Origin: Bacteroidota bacterium
GTDB lineage: Bacteria; Bacteroidota; Bacteroidia; B-17B0; Aurantibacillaceae
DNA length: 64,000 nucleotides
Reading direction: 5' to 3'
Assembly: GCA_013697245.1 (NCBI GenBank)
Contig: JACCXH010000051.1
Span: forward strand, 1-64,000
Below, piece after piece: positions 10,248-19,979 of this stretch; position 1 is the stretch's first letter; the number at the start of each line of letters is the position of its first letter. Both the position numbers and the translations under genes were made by a program. The notes under the pieces were generated by a model. That model made no database searches, had not been told where the DNA came from, and saw only the letters and a list, made by a program, of their open reading frames with translations.

Positions 10248-10733
10248 TTATTTTCGTTTAAAATAGGGCATAATTACGTAAGTTAAAACAAAGCCCGATA
10301 CAATACCTTCAATAGCTACAATGCCCGCAACACAAGCGGGTAAGGGGGTTAAGAATTTTCCAAAATTAGTGTTTTCCCGAATGAAAGAAATAAAATCAGG
10401 ATTCATTTTTAAATACAACGCCATAAAGATCACATAAGGAATAGTGGCGGCCAGAGTTACCTGCATACCTACGCGTATTCCTTTTAAGTATTCAACTTTA
10501 TGTGCTATCTTGCTACTGCAAAAATATTCTGCAACAATAATTCCTCCTAACAAGAAAAAAATATTTAATAACCTTAAATAAAAGATATTTTCTAAAGCAT
10601 AGGTTTTTATGAATAGAAAATACCCCATTAAAATTAAAGATACGAATAAGCCAATGCCAATAGAAATGGCTGAAATGGTTGTATCACTTTTTTTAAAGTG
10701 CTTTTCTTTTAGGTATACGTGGCTCGTTTCCAT
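10248..10733 (-). CDS. DUF4199-like integral membrane protein
   Basis: Four predicted TM helices and small size; family assignment tentative. Confidence 0.5.
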   Translation of the reverse strand: METSHVYLKEKHFKKSDTTISAISIGIGLFVSLILMGYFLFIKTYALENIFYLRLLNIFFLLGGIIVAEYFCSSKIAHKVEYLKGIRVGMQVTLAATIPYVIFMALYLKMNPDFISFIRENTNFGKFLTPLPACVAGIVAIEGIVSGFVLTYVIMPYFKRK

Positions 10734-10856
10734 AATTCAATAATTTAGTTTAAATAATAGTCTTGTATATTTATACGTTCAAGTTTGATGCCAGTTATAA
10801 ATTTGCTGTGGGTTGTTAAATAATGGGGTTGAATTACCCAAACTAATGGGTGAAAT

Positions 10857-12155
10857 TTAATTTTCTTTTCCCAACGTCTCAAATTTCATAGATAAAGCTA
10901 TCCCATTCTCATCAATGAGCATCAATTTATGTTTGCCAATGGAAGGGTTTAAGGCTAGTTGATGGATCTCTTTTGTTTCGCCAATAAACTCATCGTCTAA
11001 ATGCCAATAAACTTTTGTGTTTATGTTGCGGTGAGCTGCTTCAAAAACGGTGCGGCCCGTTTTACCGTCAATTTCAATAGGCACGTAAATTTTACTATTT
11101 GCTTTGGGATATAATATCGCCATGGCTTTATCTGCTACTTTTGCCAGGCACTCGGGTTTAAAATCGGGAAGGATCCGATAATTGGGATGATTGAATTTAT
11201 AATAGCGTTCTATTAATGGCGGTAATATAAACCAGGTAACATGTTTCATATTATATACGCTTTCGCATTCGCTATCTACCCTGTATAAATTATTTTTTGT
11301 AAGGTGCACTGTTTGGTGGTATCCACAAGCAGTGGTGTTTAAACAATTTGTTGGCATCCATGTAAGTTCAGTTTTTTCGCATAATTCAGAAGCACGATGA
11401 CCACTTTCGGAACAAATAGTTATTCTGCTCATGTCTTCACGCGGCTCAACAAACCAAGTTGAAGATGCAGGCAATTGTGCAAACACATCAAACAACAATG
11501 GTGCAGCGGCTTTAATGCCGGTTAAACCGGGGCGACCTTCGCCATCTGCATTGCCTATCCAAACAGCTACAACATAATCGGGAGTTATGCCAATTGCCCA
11601 GGCATCTCTAAAGCCAAAGCTTGTTCCGGTTTTCCAGGCTATTTTTTGCGCTGAGGCAAAGGCTCGCCAATTGCCATCTTCATCCGGACGATTAACCTCT
11701 ACCATTGCCTGAAATGTACTATAAATGCAAGCTTTATTGGTTTTTAATTTGGATGAATTCTTTTCTTTATTTTTCTTTCCTGCCTTTTTATTTTTTTCAG
11801 CCACTAATAAAATAGATTTGCTTTTACCAAATTTTAATTCTTGTGCCATTTGGGTATAAGCTTTACTTAACTCATCCAGCCTGGCTTCGGCGCCGCCTAG
11901 TATTAACGATAGGCCATAATGTTTTGCCGGTTTATGTAAACTAGTAAGACCATAATTTTTAAGATCGCGGTAAAATTTCTCGAGACCATATTCATTTAGT
12001 AAACGCACCATTGGTATATTTAAACTTCGGGCCAAAGCTTTATTAGCAGCTACTGCACCATCATATTGTTTGGTAAAATTTTTTGGCGAGAAAGTTCCAA
12101 ACTGCGTAGGAATATCAGGTAGTAACATGTTAGGAGTAATTAAACCATCCTCCAC
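10857..12155 (-). pseudogene. pbpC: penicillin-binding protein 1C, C-terminal part (transpeptidase and BiPBP_C)
   Basis: KTGTSFGFRDAWAIGITPDYVVAVWIGNADGEGRPGLTG motif; continuation of 12130..13239 in another frame. Confidence 0.85.
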
Positions 12156-13239
12156 ATTTGGCGTATAAAAAAGGTTTTAAAATACTGCCGGTACTTCTTG
12201 CTGCGCAAATACAATCAACATCGCTACTGTATTCTTTATTTGCAGATGTTGTATTTCCAATATAGGCCAGTACTTTTCCGGTTTTTACCGAAGTGATCAT
12301 CACTGCGCCATTATAAATTTTATTTTCTTGTAAACGGTCGCTATGTATTTGTAAAAGTTGCGCCGTTTTTTGTTGCAGGTTATTATCAATGGTACTTTGT
12401 ATGGTTTGGCCCTTATATCCTTCTTTAATTAATTTGGCTAATAAGTGGGGCGCCAATTGGGGTAAAGGCAATGGCTTATTAGGCAAGGGTTCAGAAAGTG
12501 CTAAATGGTAGGTTGTTTCGTCTATTTTTTTTATATCGTACAAACGTTTTAATAAACGGTTGCGTTTATCCAACAAACGTTTATGATTTTTACCGGGATA
12601 TATTAAACCCGGGGCATTGGGTAACACCGCTAAAGTGGCACTTTCGGCCCAGGTAAGTGAGTTGGAGTTTCTTCCAAAATACCGCCAGGAGGCGGCTTCG
12701 AGGCCAACCACGTTGTTCCCAAAAGGAGCGTTGGAAGCATAATAATTTAAGATCTCTGTTTTATCAAACCGTATTTCCATGCGGGTGGCCAATAACATCT
12801 CAATAATTTTTTCGCCAATGCTGCGTGCCGGATTCTTTCTCATAATACGGGTAAGCTGCATGGTAATGGTGCTGCCACCGCTAACCACACGTTTATGTTT
12901 TACATTTTGAGAAATAGCTCTGCCAATGCCTCTTATACTAATGCCGTAATGCTCATGAAAGTTCCTGTCTTCGAACTCTAAAAGGCAGGTCTCAAACTTT
13001 GAAGGAATGTTCTTACCGGGGCTAAACCGCCATTGTCCATCGGCCGCTATTTTTGCGCCCAATAAATTGCCGTCTTTATCCAGAAGAACAGTAGAAGTGC
13101 TGTTATTAAATAGCTCATCGGGCAGGCAGTTAACATACCAAATGGTAAAAATCGTTAAACTCACCAATACCAACCGGTCCCTCCATTTTTTGATCAGGGC
13201 TTTGTACAGTTTATAGATATTATAGACTCTCTTTAGCAT
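12130..13239 (-). pseudogene. pbpC: penicillin-binding protein 1C, N-terminal part (GT51 transglycosylase and start of transpeptidase)
   Basis: EDRNFHEHYGISIRGIGRAI and GGSTITMQLTR motifs; STGSILKPFLYAK then frame lost. Confidence 0.88.
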
Positions 13240-13320
13240 TTATACCTCAAAAGTAAAGGGTATAAAAGATAAATCTTGAGGCTTTTATTATTCGCTGCCC
13301 TTTTACTGGAAAGTGTTTTT

Positions 13321-13328
13321 TATCTTTG
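13321..13328 (+). promoter_or_regulatory. Bacteroidota-type -7 element TATCTTTG
   Basis: TAnnTTTG match upstream of 13339. Confidence 0.5.
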
Positions 13329-13338
13329 ATTAATCGAA

Positions 13339-13827
13339 ATGAACAAACTCTCTCATCTTAAGTGGTACGAAATAGTGCTATATATACTATTTTCTTTTTA
13401 TTGTCTTATTAAAGTAGTCGATGGAATGATAATTTTCGATAGGATTCCATCTAGTCCGTTTATTCCGATCTATGCAAGTTACCTTAGTTTTGTTCCTGCC
13501 TTAATTCAATTTGTTTTAGGTATCATGAGTGTTCAGGGTATTATATACGTGCTTACGAAAAAAAAAGGCGGATGGAGTTTGTTATTTTTAGGAAGTTTAA
13601 GCCTTGTGCTTTCTTCATTTATTCCGGCTCATGGACTTCCATATGGATTAAGTTTTCGAAATTGGTATGATCTGATTTTTCTACTTGTTCCGGTTTTATT
13701 ATTGTCTAAAAGATCAGGAACAAGATGTACTATTTCATCACTCAATTTTATTTGTGTTTTGGTTGCTGTTTTTATGGTGCTGGTTACCTGTTTTTTTTCT
13801 TTTGATATATTTAGATCGCTTTCTTGA
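13339..13827 (+). CDS. hypothetical membrane protein
   Basis: Multiple hydrophobic segments; overlaps the next gene by 4 nt (TTGA). Confidence 0.55.
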   Translation: MNKLSHLKWYEIVLYILFSFYCLIKVVDGMIIFDRIPSSPFIPIYASYLSFVPALIQFVLGIMSVQGIIYVLTKKKGGWSLLFLGSLSLVLSSFIPAHGLPYGLSFRNWYDLIFLLVPVLLLSKRSGTRCTISSLNFICVLVAVFMVLVTCFFSFDIFRSLS

Positions 13828-16800
13828 AAAAATATTTATTCATAGTTTTAATTTTAAAAGGAGTATTCCTTTTTGCTCAACAATATAATTTCCATAATTA
13901 TTCTGTTAAAGATGGCGTGGCCCAATCGCAGGTGTATGCTTTATTGCAGGATTCGCGTGGTTATTTATGGATGGGTACGCAGGGTGGAGGTATTACTTCT
14001 TTTGACGGTATTAATTTTAAAACCTACACCGTAAAAGACGGTTTAACCAATAATTATATTTCGTGCGTTAAAGAAGACGCCAAACATAATTTATGGATAG
14101 GGACCATGAATGGTGTGTGTATGTATAACGGACTCGAATTTAAAAAATATAAATTGGTTGGGGACTCTGCACAGTTGAGTATTAAATCAATTGATTTTGA
14201 TAATAAAGGAAGGAAATGGTTAGCAACAAATGTGGGCGTGCTTTTTTTGGATGATAAAGGAATAACTAATGTGTCGGAACTATTAAAAGATAAAAAAACG
14301 GTTGTTACTTCTCTTTTGGTTGATTCACAAAACAATGTGTGGTATGGCAATGCGGATGGGCTCTATAAAATAACAGAAGTAAATAATGTATTCCAAAAAA
14401 TAAAATTCGATAAGTCAAATGGGTTTACAAATAATTCTATTCCCTGCATTAAACAGGATGCAAAAGGTAATTTATGGATAGGAACTTATGGCGACGGTGT
14501 TTATGTTTATGATGGTAACCGCTTTTACAAGATAGATCTTAACCTGGAGCTTTACAAACAAACCATTTTAGATTGTTATTTTGATAAACACGATAACGTT
14601 TGGTTGGCAACTTTAAACCATGGTGTGGCACAATACAATACTCTTTCAAAAAGTTTTAGCTTTATCACCGAGAATGAAGGCTTAAGTAATAATCATGTTA
14701 GAAGCATCATCCAGGATAAAAGTGGTAACTATTGGTTTGGTACCTCTGGAGGCGGTGTATGCAACTATTTTGGTAAACAATTTACAGTTTTTGATAAATC
14801 TTCGGGGCTGGGTGGCAATTTTATTTACAGCATATTTCGAGATAATAAACAACGTTTGTGGGTGGGAACATCAGACAAAGGCGTATCAGTCTTTGACAGC
14901 TCTCGTTTTACAAATTACAACGCAGCAAAAGGTTTTGCTGATGTAAAGGTAAAAGCAATTAACGAAGATAATAATGGAAATATTTATTTTGGAACAGATG
15001 GGCAAGGCGTTTTCGTTTCTAATGATGGATTTTCATTTAAAGCAATTGACGAATTAAACAAAAAATATATTCGCGCCATTGTAAAAGATAAAAATGGCGA
15101 CTTATGGATAGCCACTGCCGGCGCGGGTTTGTATAAACTCGTTTTAAAAGATTCTCCCATATTAATAAATTATACGGTTAAAGAAGGATTATTGCACCCA
15201 CGTTTAACAGCTTTACATTACGATAAACAAGGTCGGCTTTGGTATGCAACAGAAAACAATGGAATAGGCTTTATAGAGAATGATAAGGTAAAAAAACCGG
15301 TCTTTACAGGAAATGATAAATTGCCTGCAAGCTCTATCCGTTGTTTTGCCGAAGACAACACCGGTTATTTATGGGCGGGCACCGGTGGCGATGGACTTTT
15401 GTGTTTTCCTTTATACCACGGTGATCTTAAATTAAAAAGATACGATCACACCAATGGCTTAACCTCTTCAAATATTTATTTGGTAAGCTGCGATAAAGCC
15501 AATAATTTATTTGTTGGAACAGAAACCGGTTTGGATCATATTTATTTGGATAAGGAAAGAAAACCAAAAGAAATCAAGCACTACAGTAAAGGCGAAGGTT
15601 TTACGGGTATTGAAACCTGCCAGAATTCCGTGTTTAATGATGATGATGGAACCATTTGGTTTGGTACCATTAACGGCCTAACAAAATATGATCCGTCAAA
15701 TTTAGTGAAGAACCAGAACGAACCGGTTACAACTATTACAGATGTAAAATTATTTAATACCACAATTTCAAAAACAGAGTATAAAAATTTTACCGGCGAT
15801 TGGAATACAATTTCCGATCTTAAATTACCATACGATCAAAATAATTTAAGTTTCGATTTTACCGGGATCAATTTTAGTAACCCCGATGCAGTTAGATATA
15901 AATGGAAACTGGAAGGCTCGGATAAAAGTTGGTCGCCGGTTACCGCGCAAAAAAATGTCAACTATTCTAACCTTGGCGGCGGTGATTATACTTTTATGGT
16001 AATGGCCTGTAACGAAGATGGGGTTTGGAACGAACAACCGGTAATTTTTAAATTCCATATTTCGCTGCCTTTCTGGAAACGTTGGTGGTTTATTGTATTG
16101 ATACTGGCCTTTGGTTTTGGAGCTGTATTTGCTGTTTTTAGATGGCGCTTAAATAGCATTCGGTCAAAAGCAGCAGAAACGCAAAAAAAATTGCAGCTCG
16201 AAAAAGAAGTGGTAGAGTTGGAACAGAAAGCGTTGCGCTTACAAATGAACCCTCATTTTATTTTTAACGCATTAAATTCTATTCAATCTCAAATAGGAAC
16301 AGATAATGAACAGGCAGCTCGTTATTATCTTGCCAAATTTTCGCGGTTAATGCGCCAGATACTTGATAATTCCAGGAGTACAAGTATTACTTTGGAAGAA
16401 GAGGTAAATACTTTAGAAAATTATTTATTGATCGAAAAATTTTGTAATGGCGACAGGTTTGACTATAAAATTATAGTAGATGAGGCAATAGAAAAGGATT
16501 ATGTAAAAATTCCACCCATGTTATTACAGCCTTTTATTGAAAATGCCATTAAACATGGTTTAAAATACATTGATGGTAAAAAAGGTTTGATCGAAGTTAA
16601 TTTTGTGGAAAGGAATAATATTTTAGAATGTTCTGTAACAGATAATGGTATTGGCAGGGTAAAGGCAGAGGAGTTAAATAAGAACAGCAAGGAAACCTAC
16701 CACCGTTCTACGGCTTTAATTGTTACCAGGGAGCGCCTCGACCTTTTAAAAGAAGATAACGGTATTTGCTCACTCGAAATTATTGATCTGTACGACGAAC

Positions 16801-16850
16801 AAAATAATGCTACCGGAACAAAGATAATTGTGCGAATACCCATCGCTTAA
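13824..16850 (+). CDS. two-component-regulator-propeller/Y_Y_Y sensor histidine kinase (LytS-type His_kinase domain)
   Basis: Repeated DxxGxLWIGT propeller blades, YYY domain, TM, LRLQMNPHFIFNALNSIQSQI and PPMLLQPFIENAIKHGL. Confidence 0.93.
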   Translation: MKKYLFIVLILKGVFLFAQQYNFHNYSVKDGVAQSQVYALLQDSRGYLWMGTQGGGITSFDGINFKTYTVKDGLTNNYISCVKEDAKHNLWIGTMNGVCMYNGLEFKKYKLVGDSAQLSIKSIDFDNKGRKWLATNVGVLFLDDKGITNVSELLKDKKTVVTSLLVDSQNNVWYGNADGLYKITEVNNVFQKIKFDKSNGFTNNSIPCIKQDAKGNLWIGTYGDGVYVYDGNRFYKIDLNLELYKQTILDCYFDKHDNVWLATLNHGVAQYNTLSKSFSFITENEGLSNNHVRSIIQDKSGNYWFGTSGGGVCNYFGKQFTVFDKSSGLGGNFIYSIFRDNKQRLWVGTSDKGVSVFDSSRFTNYNAAKGFADVKVKAINEDNNGNIYFGTDGQGVFVSNDGFSFKAIDELNKKYIRAIVKDKNGDLWIATAGAGLYKLVLKDSPILINYTVKEGLLHPRLTALHYDKQGRLWYATENNGIGFIENDKVKKPVFTGNDKLPASSIRCFAEDNTGYLWAGTGGDGLLCFPLYHGDLKLKRYDHTNGLTSSNIYLVSCDKANNLFVGTETGLDHIYLDKERKPKEIKHYSKGEGFTGIETCQNSVFNDDDGTIWFGTINGLTKYDPSNLVKNQNEPVTTITDVKLFNTTISKTEYKNFTGDWNTISDLKLPYDQNNLSFDFTGINFSNPDAVRYKWKLEGSDKSWSPVTAQKNVNYSNLGGGDYTFMVMACNEDGVWNEQPVIFKFHISLPFWKRWWFIVLILAFGFGAVFAVFRWRLNSIRSKAAETQKKLQLEKEVVELEQKALRLQMNPHFIFNALNSIQSQIGTDNEQAARYYLAKFSRLMRQILDNSRSTSITLEEEVNTLENYLLIEKFCNGDRFDYKIIVDEAIEKDYVKIPPMLLQPFIENAIKHGLKYIDGKKGLIEVNFVERNNILECSVTDNGIGRVKAEELNKNSKETYHRSTALIVTRERLDLLKEDNGICSLEIIDLYDEQNNATGTKIIVRIPIA

Positions 16851-16854
16851 AGCA

Positions 16855-16945
16855 ACAGATTACGCAGATTTCAAAGATTTTTTAATTTGAAGTTGACTAT
16901 ACTGTAAAAAACTATCCGTGAAAATCAGCGAAATCTGCGGCTAAT
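16855..16945. repeat. imperfect inverted-repeat intergenic element
   Basis: CGCAGATTTC (16863) ... GAAATCTGCG (16930). Confidence 0.65.
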
Positions 16946-16961
16946 TTATTAAATTTAAAAA

Positions 16962-17705
16962 ATGATAAAAGCCATAATAATAGACGACATTGAGCAAGCC
17001 CGCATTACTTTAAAAAAAGATTTGCAGGTATATGCAAGCGATGTGCAGATTATTGGCGAGGCAAATGGAGTAGTGGAGGGTGCTAAACTATTAAAGACAC
17101 TTAAACCCGATATATTATTCTTAGATATACAAATGCAGGACGGGAGTGGTTTTGATCTGTTGGATATTTTAAAGGAAATAAATTTTAAGATCATTTTTAT
17201 TACAGCTTCTGATGCCCATGCGATAAAAGCATTTCGGTACGCCGCTATTGATTATCTTTTAAAACCGGTTGATCCGGACGAATTAATTGAAGCTTTAAAA
17301 AAATACAGAGAGCAGCAATTGAACGAGAACGATAAATACCAATTACTGAACGATTCGTTAAAGAACCATACAAAACCGCACGAACGCTTGGCGCTGCATA
17401 CTCAGGATAAGATCCATATTGTGAACATTCATGAGATATTACGCTGCGAAAGCAATGTGAACTATACCGAATTTTATTTTAGTAACGGCAAAAAATTATT
17501 GGTTACAAAAACATTGAAAGATTTTGAAGACCTGCTTTGCGACCAGGGCTTTTACCGCGTACACCAATCGCATTTGGTAAACACAAAATACATAAAAGAA
17601 TTTGTGAAAACAGATGGTGGTTATTTAATGATGAATGATGGCTGCACGGTTCCTGTATCTACGCGCAAGCGCCCGGAGGTAATGAAAATGTTAGAGGAAC
17701 TTTAA
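16962..17705 (+). CDS. LytTR-family response regulator, partner of 13824..16850
   Basis: IIDDIEQAR, LFLDIQMQDGSGFDLL, KPVDPDEL and C-terminal LytTR. Confidence 0.92.
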   Translation: MIKAIIIDDIEQARITLKKDLQVYASDVQIIGEANGVVEGAKLLKTLKPDILFLDIQMQDGSGFDLLDILKEINFKIIFITASDAHAIKAFRYAAIDYLLKPVDPDELIEALKKYREQQLNENDKYQLLNDSLKNHTKPHERLALHTQDKIHIVNIHEILRCESNVNYTEFYFSNGKKLLVTKTLKDFEDLLCDQGFYRVHQSHLVNTKYIKEFVKTDGGYLMMNDGCTVPVSTRKRPEVMKMLEEL

Positions 17706-17726
17706 TTTTTATAATATATTTAATTA

Positions 17727-17984
17727 ATGAGAAACTCTTTTAGGATAATTTTTTTTCTTTTTTTACTTAATCTTTCTGTTTATGCGCAAGATAAGAAGTT
17801 CGATTCCCTATGGCAGGTTATACACACAACTAAAATTGATACGGTTAAAATAAAAGCATTAAGTAGGCTTGCTTTTATTCTTAAGAATTCTGACCCTGAT
17901 ACCTCTATTGTTATTGCAAAACAAATACTTGCCCTCTCGCGCGATAAAAAACTCCTTCTCCAAAGAGGGCCATATACTTCATGA
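17727..17984 (+). pseudogene. N-terminal fragment (signal peptide plus start) of TPR protein; continues in another frame at 17869..19356
   Basis: MRNSFRIIFFLFLLNLSVYAQDKKFDSLWQVI...; frameshift at A-run near 17943-17950. Confidence 0.75.
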
Positions 17985-19356
17985 TCTTGGCACATATTAT
18001 TCTATAATTGGAGATTATAATAAGGCTATTGAGTATAATAATATTGCAATTGGCGTATTTGAAAAATGTGAAAGAATATATACCGGTAAAAAACTCAGGT
18101 CTGTTTTGAGCAGCAAAGCAAAATCGATTGCTAATATTGGCGATGCTTATTCGCATTTAGGCGATTATTCTTTATCAATAGATTATCATAAGAAAGCACT
18201 TAAAATAGCAAAACAGATCAATGATACATTATTTGAAGCAAATTCTTTACGGGGAATAGGTCGTGTGTATACCAATAATGCGGATTATCCCAAAGCATTA
18301 GAGTATTATTTTGCCGCGTTAAAATTAACCAAACTTATAAAAAATAAAGGGTTTGAAGGAACTTTGCTTGATGGTATTGGCACCATTTATAACTCACAAA
18401 AAGATTTCGATAAGGCGCTTAGTTATTATTTACAGGCGCTACAAATAAAGATTGAGGTGGGAGAGCATCATAATGTGGCAAATTTTTTATCTAATATTGG
18501 TGGTGTGTATTTCAATAAAAAGCAATACCAGTTAGCATTAATGTATTTAAACCGGGCGTATAAAATTGCAAAGGAAGTAAAAAATAAACGATTAGAACTT
18601 AACAGTTTAGCGGCTATAGGCAGTGTTTATAAAGAAATTGGCGATTCTTTAAGAATTGAAAATAAAAATGAGGAAGCAGAAAAAATATATGTTGCCGCGC
18701 TTGATCACTATAAAAGATCTCTTTCTATCGCTGAGGAAATGAAAAGTAAAAGTAGTATTACCGTCATTAATGGAAATATTGGCGAGTTTTTTTACAGACA
18801 AAAACGATATAAAGACGCAGAAAATTATTTGCTTAAAGCATTGGCAAGTGCAAATGAGATTCAGGATCTTGAAGGTGTAAAAGAATATAACCAGCTTTTG
18901 AGCCTTATTTACCAAGAACAAAATAATTTTGCGAAGTCATTAGAACACTTTAAAAAATACATTGACGCCAGGGATACTATTAGTAATGAAGAAAACACAA
19001 AACAGCTTATACGAAGTGAAATGAATTTTGAATTTGAAAAACGAGAGAATATAACAAAAGCAGAGCAAGAGAAAAGAGAATTGATAACTGCCTCCGACAG
19101 TAAACGACAAAAAATAATCATCCAAAGCATTTGTTGCGTCCTAGCTTTGGTTCTTATCTTTGCAATTTTTGTATATCGGAATTTTCTTCAAAAACAAAGA
19201 ATTAATGTCGAGATATCAAATCAGAAAAAAATTATTGAAGAAAAACAAAAAGAAGTGCTTGATAGTATTTACTACGCCAGGAGAATTCAGCGTGCGCTTA
19301 TAACATCCGAAGGATATATTGAGAATAATTTGAAACGTTTACTAGGAAAAAAGTAA
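17869..19356 (+). pseudogene. TPR-repeat membrane protein with SpoIIE-linker-like C-terminal tail but no phosphatase domain (genuine coding starts at about 17950 in this frame)
   Basis: TPR repeats, TM, coiled coil ending KEVLDSIYYARRIQRALITSEGYIENNLKRLLGKK*. Confidence 0.8.
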
Positions 19357-19361
19357 CCACA

Positions 19362-19979
19362 TTAAATTAAGTTGTTTGTTAAAGCAAATTTTATTAAAGA
19401 GGCTATATTGTTTAAATTGTATTTTGTAAGCATATTTTTGCGATGAGAATTAATAGTTGTCACATCCAAAAATAACTTATCTGCAATTTGTTGATTTGTC
19501 AAGCCTTCTGCTATTAATTCTAACACCTGTTTTTCTCTTTTTGTAAGTAGCGGTAACGAATCGTTAACATTTTTCTTTTTTAAAACTTCGGCAACCGAAT
19601 GATTGACATAGATCTTTCCTTTTAGCACCGTTTGTATCGCTTCGAGGATCTCATTTTTTAAAGCATCTTTTAATAAATAACCCGAAGCGCCGTTATCCAA
19701 CATTTTCCTGATCACACTTGCCTGATCAGATGTACTTAATCCAATAATATGAATTGCAGGATAGAGTTTTTTTATTTCAAGGCAAAGATCCATTCCGTTT
19801 TTTTGCGGAAGGTTAATGTCCATTAAAAGAACATCAGGTCTTTTATTTTTCAAAAAGAGCATTAGCTCCTCAGGAGTTTTTGCACTTCCAAGCCATTCAA
19901 GATCTTTTTCATCTTTTAATAAAGAATAGATGCCTTCTAGGATGAGTTCGTGATCGTCTATAATAAATACTTTAGTCAT
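19362..19979 (-). CDS. NarL/LuxR-family response regulator
   Basis: IIDDHELILEG, LLMDINLPQKNGMDL, LTKREKQVLELIAEGLTNQQIADKLFLDVTTINSHRKNML. Confidence 0.95.
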   Translation of the reverse strand: MTKVFIIDDHELILEGIYSLLKDEKDLEWLGSAKTPEELMLFLKNKRPDVLLMDINLPQKNGMDLCLEIKKLYPAIHIIGLSTSDQASVIRKMLDNGASGYLLKDALKNEILEAIQTVLKGKIYVNHSVAEVLKKKNVNDSLPLLTKREKQVLELIAEGLTNQQIADKLFLDVTTINSHRKNMLTKYNLNNIASLIKFALTNNLI

